This document shows, piece by piece, positions 40,854 through 50,954 of a stretch of 64,000 nt of DNA. The notes beneath the pieces were generated by a model. The model ran no database searches. It saw nothing but the letters and a program-made list of their open reading frames with translations, and was not told the DNA's origin. How positions within the stretch are numbered: position 1 is the first letter of the stretch; the number at the start of each line of letters is the position of its first letter. The stretch comes from Anaerolineales bacterium. GTDB lineage: Bacteria; Chloroflexota; Anaerolineae; Anaerolineales; Villigracilaceae. Both the position numbers and the translations under genes were made by a program. Location of the stretch: assembly GCA_030583905.1 (NCBI GenBank), contig CP129481.1, forward strand, positions 496,001 to 560,000, in the 5' to 3' direction.

Positions 40854-42260
40854 TCAGACCGTTTCTTTTGCAGCATCCGACTGATCGATTTTTGGTGAAT
40901 TGTTTTTCCAGATGACAGCGCACAACAGGAACAGGCCTGCCAGCAGAGATGCGATTACATTCCAATAAAAATAGCGGAAATCGCAGGCAGTAGCGACAAA
41001 GAAATATGCCGCCCCGTACAATATTCCGCTTACGCTAAATACGAGGGCAATGACAGCAGGGTATCTTTTTTCAATAGAAGATCTCAAAACCATGAGCAAC
41101 GAAACAGCGAATAACATCAACGGCAAAAACAGGTACAGCCAGTTCCAGTAGAGAAAACTATTGCGTAGAGGTTCCATCCAGGTATAAATGACATTGGCAA
41201 CCGGGTTATCTGAATAGTAATTGCCGTCTGATTGGTAATATCCTTTCGGTTTGTAAACGGTGTCTTCGTAATAATATGGACTGCAATGACGCCCTCCCCG
41301 AAACCCCAGCACACCCATGAACACATCGGAGCGATGCATAAGATATGCGCGTGGATGATCCACAACCTCGGTGACCCAGGTATTGAACAGATCGTCCGCC
41401 AAGTCAGTTTCCGTCAAGATGCGGTAATGGATGTTCGTGAAATCGGGCCAATATAGGTTCTTCATGGACCGCAACTGATAGATCTGCCTCAGATCTTTCA
41501 TGGACGGCTGCTCGGTCGCAGCGACATATTCGGGGATCAAATAGGTGTTCAGGCGAATTGAAATACCCGCCAGGTCATGCAGCATGATCTGCTGGAATGG
41601 ATAGGTCTTGGTATCGGTCAGGCGGTTGTTCCAGATTCTCCCGGTCACAAAGACGATCAAAAAGAGCGAGGCTCCCAGTCCAATGGCGCGCCAACTAGGA
41701 GGAGTTTTACTCAGGATATCCGGGTGCATCTGCGTGAGGACATATCCGGCATACAGGAACAAAGGCAGGGCGGCGAGGATGGCATTATGCCGGATAAGCA
41801 TCCCATATCCCAGAAAGACCATTCCCGCCACAAAAGCGCCCATGGATTTTCTTCTTTCGGCGTATAGGATCGATGCGACCCCAAACAGGAAAACCGCCGC
41901 CATGAGAATATCCTTTATGACGGCTCCCAGAAACATGAAGGCGGGCGGAAATAAACCAAGTAGAAGATACAGGCTTTTGCTTGTTGGAGTGGATGCGATC
42001 AGGTTTGCGATGATCCCCATCCCGCTCCAGAATAGAACCACCTGCAACAGGAACAGGCTCAGAGGTCCGGGAAGGACGCGGTCAAACTGTCCCCACAACC
42101 ACGACATGGCAGGCGGATGCCAGTCATCAAAATGACCGCTTCGTATCTGCTCGAGCTGATTCGCTGAATCGTTGTCAATGTATCCCGGCTGGAAGATAAA
42201 GACCGTGAACGCGATTAAGGCAAGAATCAAAAATAGAAATAGCAGGTTCTTGGATTTCAT
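40854..42260 (-). CDS. Polytopic membrane protein, glycosyltransferase-like
   Basis: This 468-residue protein has about eleven transmembrane helices. An early extracellular loop reads DNDSANQLEQIRSGHFDDWHPP, with the acidic and His residues at the end of helix 1 that are common in GT-C-fold sugar transferases. KDILMAAVFLFGVASILYAERRK and MLIRHNAILAALPLFLYAGY are the following helices. A larger loop between residues 215 and 360 carries cysteine C332 in GGRHCSPYYYED. The donor and acceptor are unknown. It is monocistronic, placed between the sigma factor and the GntR operon. Confidence 0.55.
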   Translation of the reverse strand: MKSKNLLFLFLILALIAFTVFIFQPGYIDNDSANQLEQIRSGHFDDWHPPAMSWLWGQFDRVLPGPLSLFLLQVVLFWSGMGIIANLIASTPTSKSLYLLLGLFPPAFMFLGAVIKDILMAAVFLFGVASILYAERRKSMGAFVAGMVFLGYGMLIRHNAILAALPLFLYAGYVLTQMHPDILSKTPPSWRAIGLGASLFLIVFVTGRIWNNRLTDTKTYPFQQIMLHDLAGISIRLNTYLIPEYVAATEQPSMKDLRQIYQLRSMKNLYWPDFTNIHYRILTETDLADDLFNTWVTEVVDHPRAYLMHRSDVFMGVLGFRGGRHCSPYYYEDTVYKPKGYYQSDGNYYSDNPVANVIYTWMEPLRNSFLYWNWLYLFLPLMLFAVSLLMVLRSSIEKRYPAVIALVFSVSGILYGAAYFFVATACDFRYFYWNVIASLLAGLFLLCAVIWKNNSPKIDQSDAAKETV

Positions 42261-42296
42261 TGCATGGAATTATACACTTATGAACTTGATGCAATA

Positions 42297-42347
42297 AAAG
42301 AAAGTGAGTTTAATGCATCGTTCATTGCACCAAACTCACTTTCTTTA
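42297..42347 (-). terminator. Terminator of the GntR-led operon
   Basis: AAAGAAAGTGAGTTT (42298-42312) pairs with AAACTCACTTTCTTT (42333-42347). It lies 27 bases after the last operon gene. The 20-base loop holds a small ATGCA/TGCA repeat. Confidence 0.75.
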
Positions 42348-42373
42348 AGATCTTCAATGTCAGAACAAATGTT

Positions 42374-42604
42374 CTAATACTTATACTGCGGCATGGATCG
42401 CCGCCTGATCGTCTCCCGTGTCAGCGGACGCTTCGCGATCACGTTGATCTTGTTCGCGTTCTCAAGAATGTGCGTGGATACGACCTCCCAGCCTTCTTCA
42501 CCCCATTCGTTGAGAAGTGTTTCCAATTCATCGGCGGGGACTCCTTTGAAAAATCCGCCGACGGTCTGCACGCGGTATTCCCATTTTTGAAGTTCATCCG
42601 CCAT
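42374..42604 (-). CDS. DUF4177 protein
   Basis: This 76-residue protein matches DUF4177: LQKWEYRVQTVGGF at the start, ELETLLNEWGEEGWEVVSTH in the middle and INVIAKRPLTRE at the end. The fold is a small alpha/beta unit of unknown function. GGAGG precedes the ATG. It is the last gene of the minus-strand operon led by the GntR regulator, 9 bases behind the CPBP protease gene. Confidence 0.8.
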   Translation of the reverse strand: MADELQKWEYRVQTVGGFFKGVPADELETLLNEWGEEGWEVVSTHILENANKINVIAKRPLTRETIRRRSMPQYKY

Positions 42605-42613
42605 TCAAGCCTC

Positions 42614-43405
42614 CTATAACGCCAGCAACACATGCAGGACAATGTCTGCAGTGAAGTGTGCAATGATCGCGGATTCAAGTCCGCGCTTCCAATACAGCCA
42701 GCCGAATGCGACTCCTGCAACACCGTTCAAGACGATGGCGCGTGTGATGACCAGCGGAGTCAGCGGAAGGATGTTTGCGGTGGCGGGCAAATGTCCCAGA
42801 CCGAAAAGAACCGCAGCAAGGATATTGCCGATCCAGAACACCGCGCTGGTGGGTTTGCCTTCCGCTGTTTTGCTGACGAACGATCCCAGCCACACGAACA
42901 GCGACATGGTGAACAGTCTCAGCAAAACTTCTTCAGAGATGCCGCCATAGAACGATGCCAGGAATCCCTGCCATGCTGGCGGCTTGACGGATCCGTCCGC
43001 CAGAGATTCTGCGGCGCTGCCCAATTCATTTAGTAAAGCGGGCTGGAAAACGAATACATCCAAACCGACGATCAACACCGCCGCGACCGCGCCGATAATG
43101 ATGCTGGGCAAAAGGATCGCGCGGACTTTATCTGCAACGGATTCGCCCGCCAGTTTCGCTTCCAGAATTGGCAATCCAAGACCGACGCGGTTGGCGAAGA
43201 AGAGTCCGAGCGCCGTCAGGATGGCGAACATCACAGCGTTCTGACCAATTTGAATGGCGAGCAGAAGCGGCAGAGGGATCGGAAGTTCCACGCTCTCCAA
43301 AATTCCGCCTTGCAGGGTCAACGAATATGGGATGACGGCTATCACGCCAAATACTGCCGCGAGCCAAACGATGAGAAAAATTTTCCAATTGAAGGGTTTT
43401 GTCAT
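42614..43405 (-). CDS. CPBP-family intramembrane protease
   Basis: This 263-residue membrane protein has about seven helices. The catalytic motifs of CPBP/ABI proteases are clear: EEVLLRLFTMSLFVWL (Glu-Glu and Arg) and FGLGHLPA (His), then ARVNGVAGVAFGWLYWKRG-like VLNGVAGVAFGWLYW and SAIIAHFTADIVLH with the last His. These enzymes process membrane proteins, and in Gram-positive bacteria several give immunity to bacteriocins. The neighbours SdpI, slipin and an ABC-2 exporter fit that kind of role. The substrate is unknown. Confidence 0.85.
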   Translation of the reverse strand: MTKPFNWKIFLIVWLAAVFGVIAVIPYSLTLQGGILESVELPIPLPLLLAIQIGQNAVMFAILTALGLFFANRVGLGLPILEAKLAGESVADKVRAILLPSIIIGAVAAVLIVGLDVFVFQPALLNELGSAAESLADGSVKPPAWQGFLASFYGGISEEVLLRLFTMSLFVWLGSFVSKTAEGKPTSAVFWIGNILAAVLFGLGHLPATANILPLTPLVITRAIVLNGVAGVAFGWLYWKRGLESAIIAHFTADIVLHVLLAL

Positions 43406-43420
43406 TTCATTCTCCTTGAA

Positions 43421-44241
43421 CTAAAGTTTTGCGATCAACGAACTGCGCTTGAACTTTTTCACGCTGATGTAGATCAGCGCCGCATCCACCAGCCAGATGA
43501 CCGCGCCAATGGCAAGCGCGGTACCAACTCCCAAAAACAGCACGCCCGTAACCTGCCCGATGACGAGCGCCAGCACCAGCACCACCAGCGACGCGCTCAT
43601 TTGATACGCCTCCATGAACGTGCGCACGCGGGACGAGATGAGCACCGTGGCGGAAATTCCCAGCACCGCCAGCGCGGGCGTCATCCACAACATCAGCGGA
43701 TACCATGTCGGCAGCGGGAACCAAACCTCGCCGAACAACGGATAACTCGCCACGTTCACCACGATGATGTACATCAGGTACGTGATCCACGACAAGCCGA
43801 TGGCGGGAATAACCGCCGCCAGCACTTTACCAAGAAACAATTCCATATCGCTGGTCGGCGCGTATAGCAGGGCTTCCATCGTTTTGCGTTCGCGTTCGCC
43901 TACAAATGAATCCGAGCCGATCACGGTCGAAAACATCAGCGGCATGATCAGGAACAGCGGCGCGAGCGTGAAGCCTGCCATGTACAACACGAACATCTGC
44001 TCCAGGCTTCGCCCCTCGAACAACGCCTGCATCGCGGGCGGCATCGAACGCAGCATTACATTAATATCGCCCAGCTCGCGCTCCACATCCTCCACGGGAA
44101 TTACCTGCGGCAGGATGATGAAGATCAACGGCATCAAAATCGCGAAGATCAACGGCACGGCAATGCCGGGTCCCCACGCCGCCTTGTTCTGCCGCACTTC
44201 CTTCAAATCCTTTTTGGCAATCGCCCAGATCGAACGCCAGT

Positions 44242-44245
<4 letters not shown>
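43421..44245 (-). CDS. ABC-2 type transporter permease
   Basis: This 274-residue permease begins MNWRSIWAIAKKDLKEVRQNK, the usual cytoplasmic amphipathic start of ABC-2 permeases. About six helices follow. The segment FVGERERKTMEALLYAPTS, near residues 113-131, is the characteristic coupling loop of Nat/ABC-2 exporters. Its ATG overlaps the stop of the ATPase gene by 4 bases. It would export a small molecule, lipid or peptide, or protect against one. Confidence 0.85.
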
Positions 44246-45177
<932 letters not shown>

Positions 45178-45828
45178 TTACTGCCCTTTCATCTCGCGCT
45201 GGTACAGCACGAAGGAGTAGAGCACCACGAACAACGCCGAGCCGAGCATGGGAATAAGCGTCAGGTACAGGGCGATCGTTCCGCCGAAGAAAGCCCCGAG
45301 GAAGGCTAAAACCCCGGATGCAATGAACAGCACCGAGCCGAGTTGATGCGTCTTGTCCCAGACCGTGTCGCTGGAAAGCGTCCACGGAGTCCGGATCCCG
45401 ATGAACCAGTTGCGTTTTGCCTGTCGCAGCATATAGCCCATGAAGACGAACAGGATGCCCATGAACGGCAGCATGGCGGAGCTCATGCGGAATTCATAGC
45501 CGAGGTTCCAGGCGAGCGTCAGCCCGTGAATGTAGAGCATGAAGGCGGTGATGAGCAAGATGAACAGATTGAATATATTGCGGAATTTGGCAATGTTCGC
45601 CTTGAGCGGATCAATGACGGGAACCAGCAGGAATATCCCGAACATGCCGAGCACCATCAGCGGCATCATCCACACGCCCCAGAATTTGCTCATGTAGCCG
45701 TCCACCTGGTCGTTCTCGTTCCAGTGGGAAGCCATCGACTCAGGCAGTTGATCCCAGAACAACGCGCCTGCAATGACCGCCGCGGCGATCAGGATGAGTA
45801 CAAGAATTGTAGTGAGTTTTGTTGACAT
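45178..45828 (-). CDS. SdpI/YhfL-family membrane protein
   Basis: This 216-residue protein has six to seven helices. The N-terminal DUF1648 part contains QLPESMASHWNENDQVDGYM, and the SdpI part has RQAKRNWFIGIRTPWTLSSD followed by VWDKTHQLGS, both diagnostic. In Bacillus subtilis SdpI gives immunity to the SDP peptide toxin and also signals its presence. Here it stands in a GntR-regulated operon with an ABC-2 exporter, a slipin and a CPBP protease, which supports an envelope-stress or immunity function. No toxin gene was found. Confidence 0.85.
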   Translation of the reverse strand: MSTKLTTILVLILIAAAVIAGALFWDQLPESMASHWNENDQVDGYMSKFWGVWMMPLMVLGMFGIFLLVPVIDPLKANIAKFRNIFNLFILLITAFMLYIHGLTLAWNLGYEFRMSSAMLPFMGILFVFMGYMLRQAKRNWFIGIRTPWTLSSDTVWDKTHQLGSVLFIASGVLAFLGAFFGGTIALYLTLIPMLGSALFVVLYSFVLYQREMKGQ

Positions 45829-45843
45829 TTGTTTTCCTTTCGT

Positions 45844-45859
45844 TGTTTCACGTGAAACG
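45844..45859. promoter_or_regulatory. parS-like ParB-binding site 3
   Basis: TGTTTCACGTGAAACG matches parS at 15 of 16 positions. This copy lies between genes, in the 31-base gap between the SdpI and slipin genes, so codon use does not explain it. Confidence 0.78.
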
Positions 45860-46795
45860 TTATTTATCTTCCTTCGGCACTGTGTTTTGCGCCAAGGAGA
45901 CCATGCCGCTGATGCCGCCGAGATTCATCGTATCCACTGCGGAACTCGGCACGATGACCAATGCGCCTTTTTCCTTCAAACCTTCGAAGAGCATGTTCAT
46001 CGCACGCAGATGCAATGCCGTGGGATTGTTGATGTACGCCTGTGAAGCCTCTGCAAAAGATGCGGCGATCTGTTTCTCGGATTCACCGAGGATGACACGC
46101 GCCTGACGTTCACGCTCCGCCTGCGCCTGACGCGACATGGCATCTTCCAGATCCTGCGGGATGACGATATCGCGGATCTCGACCGACTGAACCGTCACGC
46201 CCCACGGCGTGGTACGCTCGTCAATGACCTGTTGCAGTTCCTGGTCAATCGCGCTGCGCCCGACGAGGATATCCGCCAGCATTTTCTTGCCGATGATGTC
46301 GCGCAGAGCGGTCTGCGCCGCCCAATCCACCGCGGCGCGATAGTCTTCCACTTCCAGCGCGGCTTTCTCGGCATCCCACACCACCCAAAACAGCACGGCG
46401 TCCACATCAACGGGCACAGTGTCTTTTGTCAGCGTTTTCTGCGCGGCGAACGGCGTGACCATCACGCGATGATCGATCCACGTCGGCGTGGTATCCACGA
46501 TGGGAATGATCCAGAACAAGCCGGGTCCCTTCAATCCCATGAACTTTCCAAGCCGCAGGACGATGACCTTCTCCCATTGCGAAGCAACCTTCAGCGCGAA
46601 CAGGATATACGTGCCGATTGCCGTCCACAGAACGACCCACCCGCCGAGCACGTTGTCCGAATACTTCCCGTCGCCAAGCACTGCGCCAAGGATGGCAACC
46701 AGCAGGAACACGGCAAATATAGTCCCTGCGATCGGCGGAATGTGCTGGTCACGGGTATTGGTTTGGATCATTGATCGTAGTAATCTTGAATTCAT
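45860..46795 (-). CDS. SPFH/slipin family membrane protein
   Basis: This 311-residue protein has two N-terminal hydrophobic helices (about 24-42 and 50-70), then a stomatin/prohibitin (SPFH) domain. EKVIVLRLGKFMGLKGPGLFWIIPIVD, here across about residues 75-101, and VQSVEIRDIVIPQDLEDAMSRQAQAERERQAR, near 205-236, are typical slipin sequences. A coiled coil and an oligomerising tail follow. Slipins scaffold membrane patches and often guard membrane proteases or fluidity. It follows GntR directly. Confidence 0.88.
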   Translation of the reverse strand: MNSRLLRSMIQTNTRDQHIPPIAGTIFAVFLLVAILGAVLGDGKYSDNVLGGWVVLWTAIGTYILFALKVASQWEKVIVLRLGKFMGLKGPGLFWIIPIVDTTPTWIDHRVMVTPFAAQKTLTKDTVPVDVDAVLFWVVWDAEKAALEVEDYRAAVDWAAQTALRDIIGKKMLADILVGRSAIDQELQQVIDERTTPWGVTVQSVEIRDIVIPQDLEDAMSRQAQAERERQARVILGESEKQIAASFAEASQAYINNPTALHLRAMNMLFEGLKEKGALVIVPSSAVDTMNLGGISGMVSLAQNTVPKEDK

Positions 46796-46807
46796 TGGAC
46801 ATTCTCC

Positions 46808-47233
46808 TTAATAAGATTTTTCTTTGTCTTCACTCGCTTCTTTTCTGAACTTCAACCTGTCTCTCACCATCTGGCTGACTTCACGCTCGGAAAATCCCAG
46901 CCGTTCGGCTTCGCCGAGGAATCGGTCTGTCAGTTCGATCAAGGACTCGGTCCGTAATTTCTCGTTCACGTCCGGCGGCGGGATTTGCATGATGAATGTG
47001 CCGCGTCCTTGCTGCGTGGAGATGATGCGCTCCTCATCCAATATACGATACGCGCGCGCCACGGTGTTGAAGTTGACCCTTAATTCCAGCGCCAGCGCAC
47101 GGACTGTAGGGAGTTGATCGCCCGGTTTCAGGATCCCATTCACCAATTGACTTTGTATCTGGTTCACGATCTGGGTGTAGATCGGCAAGCCGGAGTGAAA
47201 GTCGAGCTGCAGGGTAAGTTTCTTTTCAGCCAT
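46808..47233 (-). CDS. GntR-family regulator (YtrA type)
   Basis: This 141-residue regulator has the GntR winged helix at residues 18-80 (GLPIYTQIVNQIQSQLVNGI, then GDQLPTVRALALELRVNFNTV and GRGTFI). A short helical tail of about 50 residues replaces the usual ligand domain, as in the YtrA subfamily, which controls ABC transporter operons. It heads the operon down to 42374. Four ATTGTAY repeats just upstream are the likely operator. Confidence 0.9.
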   Translation of the reverse strand: MAEKKLTLQLDFHSGLPIYTQIVNQIQSQLVNGILKPGDQLPTVRALALELRVNFNTVARAYRILDEERIISTQQGRGTFIMQIPPPDVNEKLRTESLIELTDRFLGEAERLGFSEREVSQMVRDRLKFRKEASEDKEKSY

Positions 47234-47247
47234 CGGTCTCTCTATAT

Positions 47248-47280
47248 TGTACTAATTGTATCATTGTATATATTGTATCT
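47248..47280. promoter_or_regulatory. Four ATTGTAY direct repeats upstream of the GntR gene
   Basis: ATTGTAC, ATTGTAT, ATTGTAT and ATTGTAT start at 47248, 47257, 47265 and 47274, spaced 9, 8 and 9 bases. On the minus strand they read ATACAAT, which also resembles minus-10 boxes. They lie 15 bases before the regulator ATG. The remaining 226 bases up to pdxS hold no recognised gene. Confidence 0.6.
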
Positions 47281-47507
47281 AAATTTGAATTTAAGTCAAG
47301 AGGGAGTTGCCCGCCCTCCAGTGTGGATTCTGTTTGAAGCGCTGGAGCAGGTCAGGGTCAGGGATGAGGCGCTTTGCGCTTACAGTCCTCTTATGCTTTA
47401 AATATGTCCACATGGTAGAATTTGCGTGCACATACAAAACATCAGGAAACAAAAAAATCAAAATCCTCTCGCGATTGCGAGACAGGCGAAATTCAAGGAG
47501 TAAATAA

Positions 47508-48395
47508 ATGGAAGCAAAGACTGGTACCTGGACCGAGAAAAAAGGTTTAGCGCAGATGTTGAAAGGCGGCGTCATCATGGACGTGGTGAATGCCGAGCAG
47601 GCGAAAATCGCCGAAGACGCGGGCGCGTGCGCGGTGATGGCGTTGGAACGCGTGCCTGCCGATATCCGCGCGGATGGCGGCGTGGCGCGTATGTCCGACC
47701 CGGACATGATTCTGAAGATCATTGATGCCGTTTCCATCCCTGTGATGGCGAAATGCCGCATCGGTCATTTCGTCGAGGCGCAGATTCTGGAATCTCTCGG
47801 CGTGGATTACATTGACGAATCCGAAGTGCTCACTCCCGCGGACGAGGAACATCATATTTTGAAGCACAACTTTAAAGTGCCGTTCGTGTGCGGATGCCGT
47901 AACATAGGCGAGGCATTGCGCCGCATCGGTGAAGGCGCGGCGATGATCCGTACGAAGGGCGAAGCAGGCACGGGCGATGTGGTCGAGGCGGTGCGTCATG
48001 CCCGCAGCGTGATGGGTTCCATCCGCCAGTTGCAGACGATGAACGACGAAGAGTTGATGACCTTCGCCAAGAACAACGGCGCGCCGTATGAACTGGTGAA
48101 GGAAACCAAGGAACTTGGACGCATGCCCGTGGTCAATTTTGCGGCGGGCGGTGTGGCTACTCCTGCCGATGCGGCGTTGATGATGCAGCTCGGCGTGGAC
48201 GGCGTGTTCGTCGGCTCGGGTATTTTCAAGAGCGGCAACCCTGCCCAGCGCGCGCAAGCCATCGTCAAGGCGGTGACGCATTATCAGGATGCTTCCATCC
48301 TCGCCGAAGTGAGTAAGAATCTCGGTGAGGCGATGGTCGGGCGCAATGTCTCACAGATGCCTGAGGGCGAGAAGCTCGCAGGTCGCGGCTGGTAA
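47508..48395 (+). CDS. pdxS: Pyridoxal 5'-phosphate synthase subunit PdxS
   Basis: PdxS makes PLP from ribose 5-phosphate, glyceraldehyde 3-phosphate and ammonia supplied by PdxT. The 295 residues are the normal length. D25 in GGVIMDVVN and K82 in [10 protein letters not shown] are the catalytic pair, and the second lysine is in [45 protein letters not shown] is the phosphate-site end, here near residues 215-243. AAGGAG lies 8 bases before the ATG. pdxT follows in the same direction. Confidence 0.97.
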   Translation: MEAKTGTWTEKKGLAQMLKGGVIMDVVNAEQAKIAEDAGACAVMALERVPADIRADGGVARMSDPDMILKIIDAVSIPVMAKCRIGHFVEAQILESLGVDYIDESEVLTPADEEHHILKHNFKVPFVCGCRNIGEALRRIGEGAAMIRTKGEAGTGDVVEAVRHARSVMGSIRQLQTMNDEELMTFAKNNGAPYELVKETKELGRMPVVNFAAGGVATPADAALMMQLGVDGVFVGSGIFKSGNPAQRAQAIVKAVTHYQDASILAEVSKNLGEAMVGRNVSQMPEGEKLAGRGW

Positions 48396-48402
48396 ATAAA
48401 TT

Positions 48403-48431
48403 GCAGGGACATAGCGCCGCTGTGTCCCTGC
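48403..48431. repeat. Palindromic repeat between pdxS and pdxT
   Basis: GCAGGGACATAGC-GCC-GCTGTGTCCCTGC is a 13-bp stem with one T-G pair. A related copy follows pdxT at 49026. Confidence 0.75.
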
Positions 48432-48442
48432 CTTTGGATAAC

Positions 48443-49021
48443 ATGAAAATCGGAGTTCTCGCCCTGCAGGGCGATTTTGCAGAGCATATCTCCATGCTGA
48501 AAAAACTCGGCGTGGAAACAGCGGAAGTTCGTTTGTCCAAACATTTGGATGGGCTGGACGGACTTATCATCCCCGGCGGAGAGTCCACAACGATCGGCAA
48601 GCTGGCGGTGGCGTATGATTTATTGGATCCGCTCAAGAAGTTTGGAAAGACCCGCGCCATTTGGGGAACATGCGCAGGCGCGATCTTCCTTTCCAAAAAC
48701 ATCGGGCGTGACCAGCCCCTGCTTGGCTTGATGGATATCAAAGTCCAGCGCAATGCCTTCGGACGGCAGGTGGATTCATTCGAGACCGACCTTGAGATCG
48801 ATGAGTTATACAAAGCCACCGGCACGGAGCATCCATATCATGCGGTCTTCATCCGCGCGCCGATCATTGAATCTGTTGGCGGAAATGTGAAAGTTCTGTC
48901 TGCTTTGGAAGATGGTCGAATTGTTGCTGCGCAGGAAGGTCATCTGCTGGCGACGTCGTTCCATCCTGAGTTGACCAACGACACACGCTTCCACGAGTAT
49001 TTTATTTCGCTGGCGTCGTAA
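48443..49021 (+). CDS. pdxT: PLP synthase glutaminase subunit PdxT
   Basis: PdxT releases ammonia from glutamine and passes it to PdxS. The start MKIGVLALQGDFAEH gives 192 residues, as expected for the family; an earlier in-frame start would be read through the hairpin. PGGESTTIGKL (oxyanion site), the nucleophile C77 in WGTCAGAIFL and the His-Glu of TSFHPELTND are all present. It lies 47 bases behind pdxS, and a palindromic repeat fills the gap. Confidence 0.96.
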   Translation: MKIGVLALQGDFAEHISMLKKLGVETAEVRLSKHLDGLDGLIIPGGESTTIGKLAVAYDLLDPLKKFGKTRAIWGTCAGAIFLSKNIGRDQPLLGLMDIKVQRNAFGRQVDSFETDLEIDELYKATGTEHPYHAVFIRAPIIESVGGNVKVLSALEDGRIVAAQEGHLLATSFHPELTNDTRFHEYFISLAS

Positions 49022-49025
49022 ATCC

Positions 49026-49051
49026 GCAGGGACACGGCGTTGTGTCCCTGC
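49026..49051. repeat. Palindromic repeat after pdxT
   Basis: GCAGGGACAC-GGCGTT-GTGTCCCTGC has 10-bp arms that match the outer part of the 48403 repeat. The pdxT gene is thus framed by two members of one family. Confidence 0.75.
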
Positions 49052-49060
49052 AAATATCAA

Positions 49061-49975
49061 ATGACCATTCGCCCGCTCGACTTTCTCGACTTACCCACAA
49101 TTGCACGTTATCGAAACGATGTGCTGACACTCGATAGCGCGCGTGCCCTCACGCGCGGACATCCGCTGGGAGCGATGGGGTTGCTGGCGTATATCAACCC
49201 GTCGCGGCATTTGTATGCGGCGATCGACAACAGCAATAACGAGACGATCCTGGGCGGCGTCATCCACACGCGCGGAGAGACGTTCGCAAAACTGTTATAC
49301 CTCGCGCCGGCATCCAACTTGAACGACTCGCAGCTGCCCGCGCTGATCGAGCATTTGTCGGCTCAGGCGGGGGAATGGCAGGCGGCGCATATCATTGCTG
49401 AGGTGGATGAGACCAGCGATGTCTTCCCGGCGCTGCGGATGGCGGGATTCTCCGTCTATGCGTGGCAGCGGGTTTGGGATGTGAGTCTGCTCGAGAAAAC
49501 AGGGTCAAATTCAAGTACGAGTTGGAGGCGGATGCAGTCGGTGGATCTGCATGGCGTGCAGAGTCTTCATTATCAGATCGTCCCGCAGTTGCTGCATCCG
49601 GTCGAGCCGGCGCCGAACCGTGTGCAGGGATATGTGCATGAGGGAATGCGTTGTTTTGCGAATATCACATCGGGCATGTATGGGATCGCGCTGACGCCGC
49701 TCATCCACCCGGAGGAGAACGGCGTGAGTGAAAAGATCGTTTCACTTATCTCGAACCTGCCCGGGCGCGGGCGCCCCATCTATTTGAACGTTCGTTCGTA
49801 TCAGACTTGGCTCGAACCGGTGCTGGAGGATCTGGGGGCAAAGGCTTCGGCGCGGCAGGCGGTAATGGTGAAACATCTCGCGCACCTGGTAAAGAACGGG
49901 CAGCCCGTGCGCACTCTTCCAACCACAGCGGGCGTACAGCCCTCGCGCATGAGCAGGATGAAAGTGGATGAGTAA
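49061..49975 (+). CDS. GNAT-like protein of unknown function
   Basis: The start MTIRPLDFLDLPTIARYRND gives 304 residues; upstream codons overlap the hairpin. The opening and the strand LYAAIDNSNNETILGGVIHTRG look like a GNAT acetyltransferase fold, and a second such half may follow (residues 160-300, SVDLHGVQSLHYQIVPQLLH to LGAKASARQAVMVKHLAHLV). No clear acetyl-CoA loop (Q/RxxGxG/A) is seen, so enzymatic activity is uncertain. It overlaps the next gene by 8 bases and is probably co-transcribed with it and the HAD hydrolase. Confidence 0.5.
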   Translation: MTIRPLDFLDLPTIARYRNDVLTLDSARALTRGHPLGAMGLLAYINPSRHLYAAIDNSNNETILGGVIHTRGETFAKLLYLAPASNLNDSQLPALIEHLSAQAGEWQAAHIIAEVDETSDVFPALRMAGFSVYAWQRVWDVSLLEKTGSNSSTSWRRMQSVDLHGVQSLHYQIVPQLLHPVEPAPNRVQGYVHEGMRCFANITSGMYGIALTPLIHPEENGVSEKIVSLISNLPGRGRPIYLNVRSYQTWLEPVLEDLGAKASARQAVMVKHLAHLVKNGQPVRTLPTTAGVQPSRMSRMKVDE

Positions 49976-50288
49976 CTGGGTCGCATACAACGCCGGGCGG
50001 AGCATCGGCACGAAGGGTCTGGAAGGCGGAATGATCCTGTACGATGAGGAACATGCCAGCGGCGCGCGCATCACCCTGCGGCGCGGCAGCCGTTTTATTT
50101 CCGTCTCTGCCAACATCTACGGCTGGATGGACCACACCCGCTTCTTTAGCACTGATGTGGACGGCGAACGCGAGTACCGCGCCATGCGTTCCGCATTGAG
50201 CGACCTGCTAAAACTCATCAACACCGACGGGGTTCGGGAAATAAAGATTTGGGAAGCAATATCAGATTTCGTAAGGCGGTTTCCATAA
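49968..50288 (+). CDS. Hypothetical protein
   Basis: This 106-residue soluble protein of unknown function starts MSNWVAYNAGRSIGTKGLE. It appears to be alpha/beta, with the central segment GARITLRRGSRFISVSANIY and a C-terminal helix (MRSALSDLLKLINTDGVREI). Its first 8 bases overlap the GNAT-like gene and its stop abuts the HAD gene. That tight spacing is the main evidence that it is real. Confidence 0.55.
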   Translation: MSNWVAYNAGRSIGTKGLEGGMILYDEEHASGARITLRRGSRFISVSANIYGWMDHTRFFSTDVDGEREYRAMRSALSDLLKLINTDGVREIKIWEAISDFVRRFP

Positions 50289-50948
50289 ATGCTTAAAGCG
50301 TTAATATTCGATTTTGACGGGTTGATCCTCGATACGGAGACACCTGAAGTTTTTGTCTGGGAATCCATTTACCGTGAACACGGATTCGAACTTCCAGTGC
50401 ATGAATGGGAGAAGACCATCGGGGGATACGGCATCTCGACTTTCGATGCTGCCAACCATCTCTCGCTTCTTTCTCAGGGACGGCTGGATGCTGTTTCGAT
50501 GCGCAGCCGTTACCGACGGGAGGCAGACCAACTTATCCATGCCAGTCCGGTCATGCCCGGCGTGCTGGAGATGATCCATCAGGCACGGGAAGTCGGGATG
50601 AAAATTGCCATCGGCTCCAGTTCCCCCCACTCCTGGGTGGATACCCACGCAAAGCGTCTTGGAATCTTTAATCTCTTCAATCACATCATTTGCCAGGACG
50701 ATGTTCCGCCCGGCAGGACGAAGCCCAACCCGGATATCTACCTGAAGGTGTTGGAGCGGCTGCGGGTTCAAGCCAGCGAGGCGGTTGTCTTCGAGGATTC
50801 GCTCAACGGTGTGGAAGCGGCTCGCCGTGCAGGCATCTTCGTAGTGGCAGTACCCAATCCGCTGACGGCAAAGATGGGTGTGCGTGGTGACATGACGATT
50901 ACGTCTCTTGCGAACCTGTCCCTGCGGGATTTGATGGCAAGGATTTAA
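50289..50948 (+). CDS. HAD-family hydrolase (beta-phosphoglucomutase-like)
   Basis: This 219-residue haloacid dehalogenase-type phosphatase or mutase has motif I FDFDGLILDTETPE, where D9 and D11 are the nucleophile and acid/base. Motif II is IGSSSPHSW, the motif III lysine is in PPGRTKPNPDIYLK, and motif IV is VVFEDSLNGVEAARRAG. The helical cap inserted after motif I is of the beta-phosphoglucomutase type. The substrate is unknown. It closes a three-gene run and ends in a strong terminator. Confidence 0.88.
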   Translation: MLKALIFDFDGLILDTETPEVFVWESIYREHGFELPVHEWEKTIGGYGISTFDAANHLSLLSQGRLDAVSMRSRYRREADQLIHASPVMPGVLEMIHQAREVGMKIAIGSSSPHSWVDTHAKRLGIFNLFNHIICQDDVPPGRTKPNPDIYLKVLERLRVQASEAVVFEDSLNGVEAARRAGIFVVAVPNPLTAKMGVRGDMTITSLANLSLRDLMARI

Positions 50949-50954
50949 AAAACA

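Noticed and set aside
47282-47507. Possible gene remnant between the GntR operator and pdxS (minus-strand frame with DPDLLQRFKQNPHW)
   Set aside because: The peptide looks protein-like but is short, has no start signal and matches no family I know; not enough to call a pseudogene.
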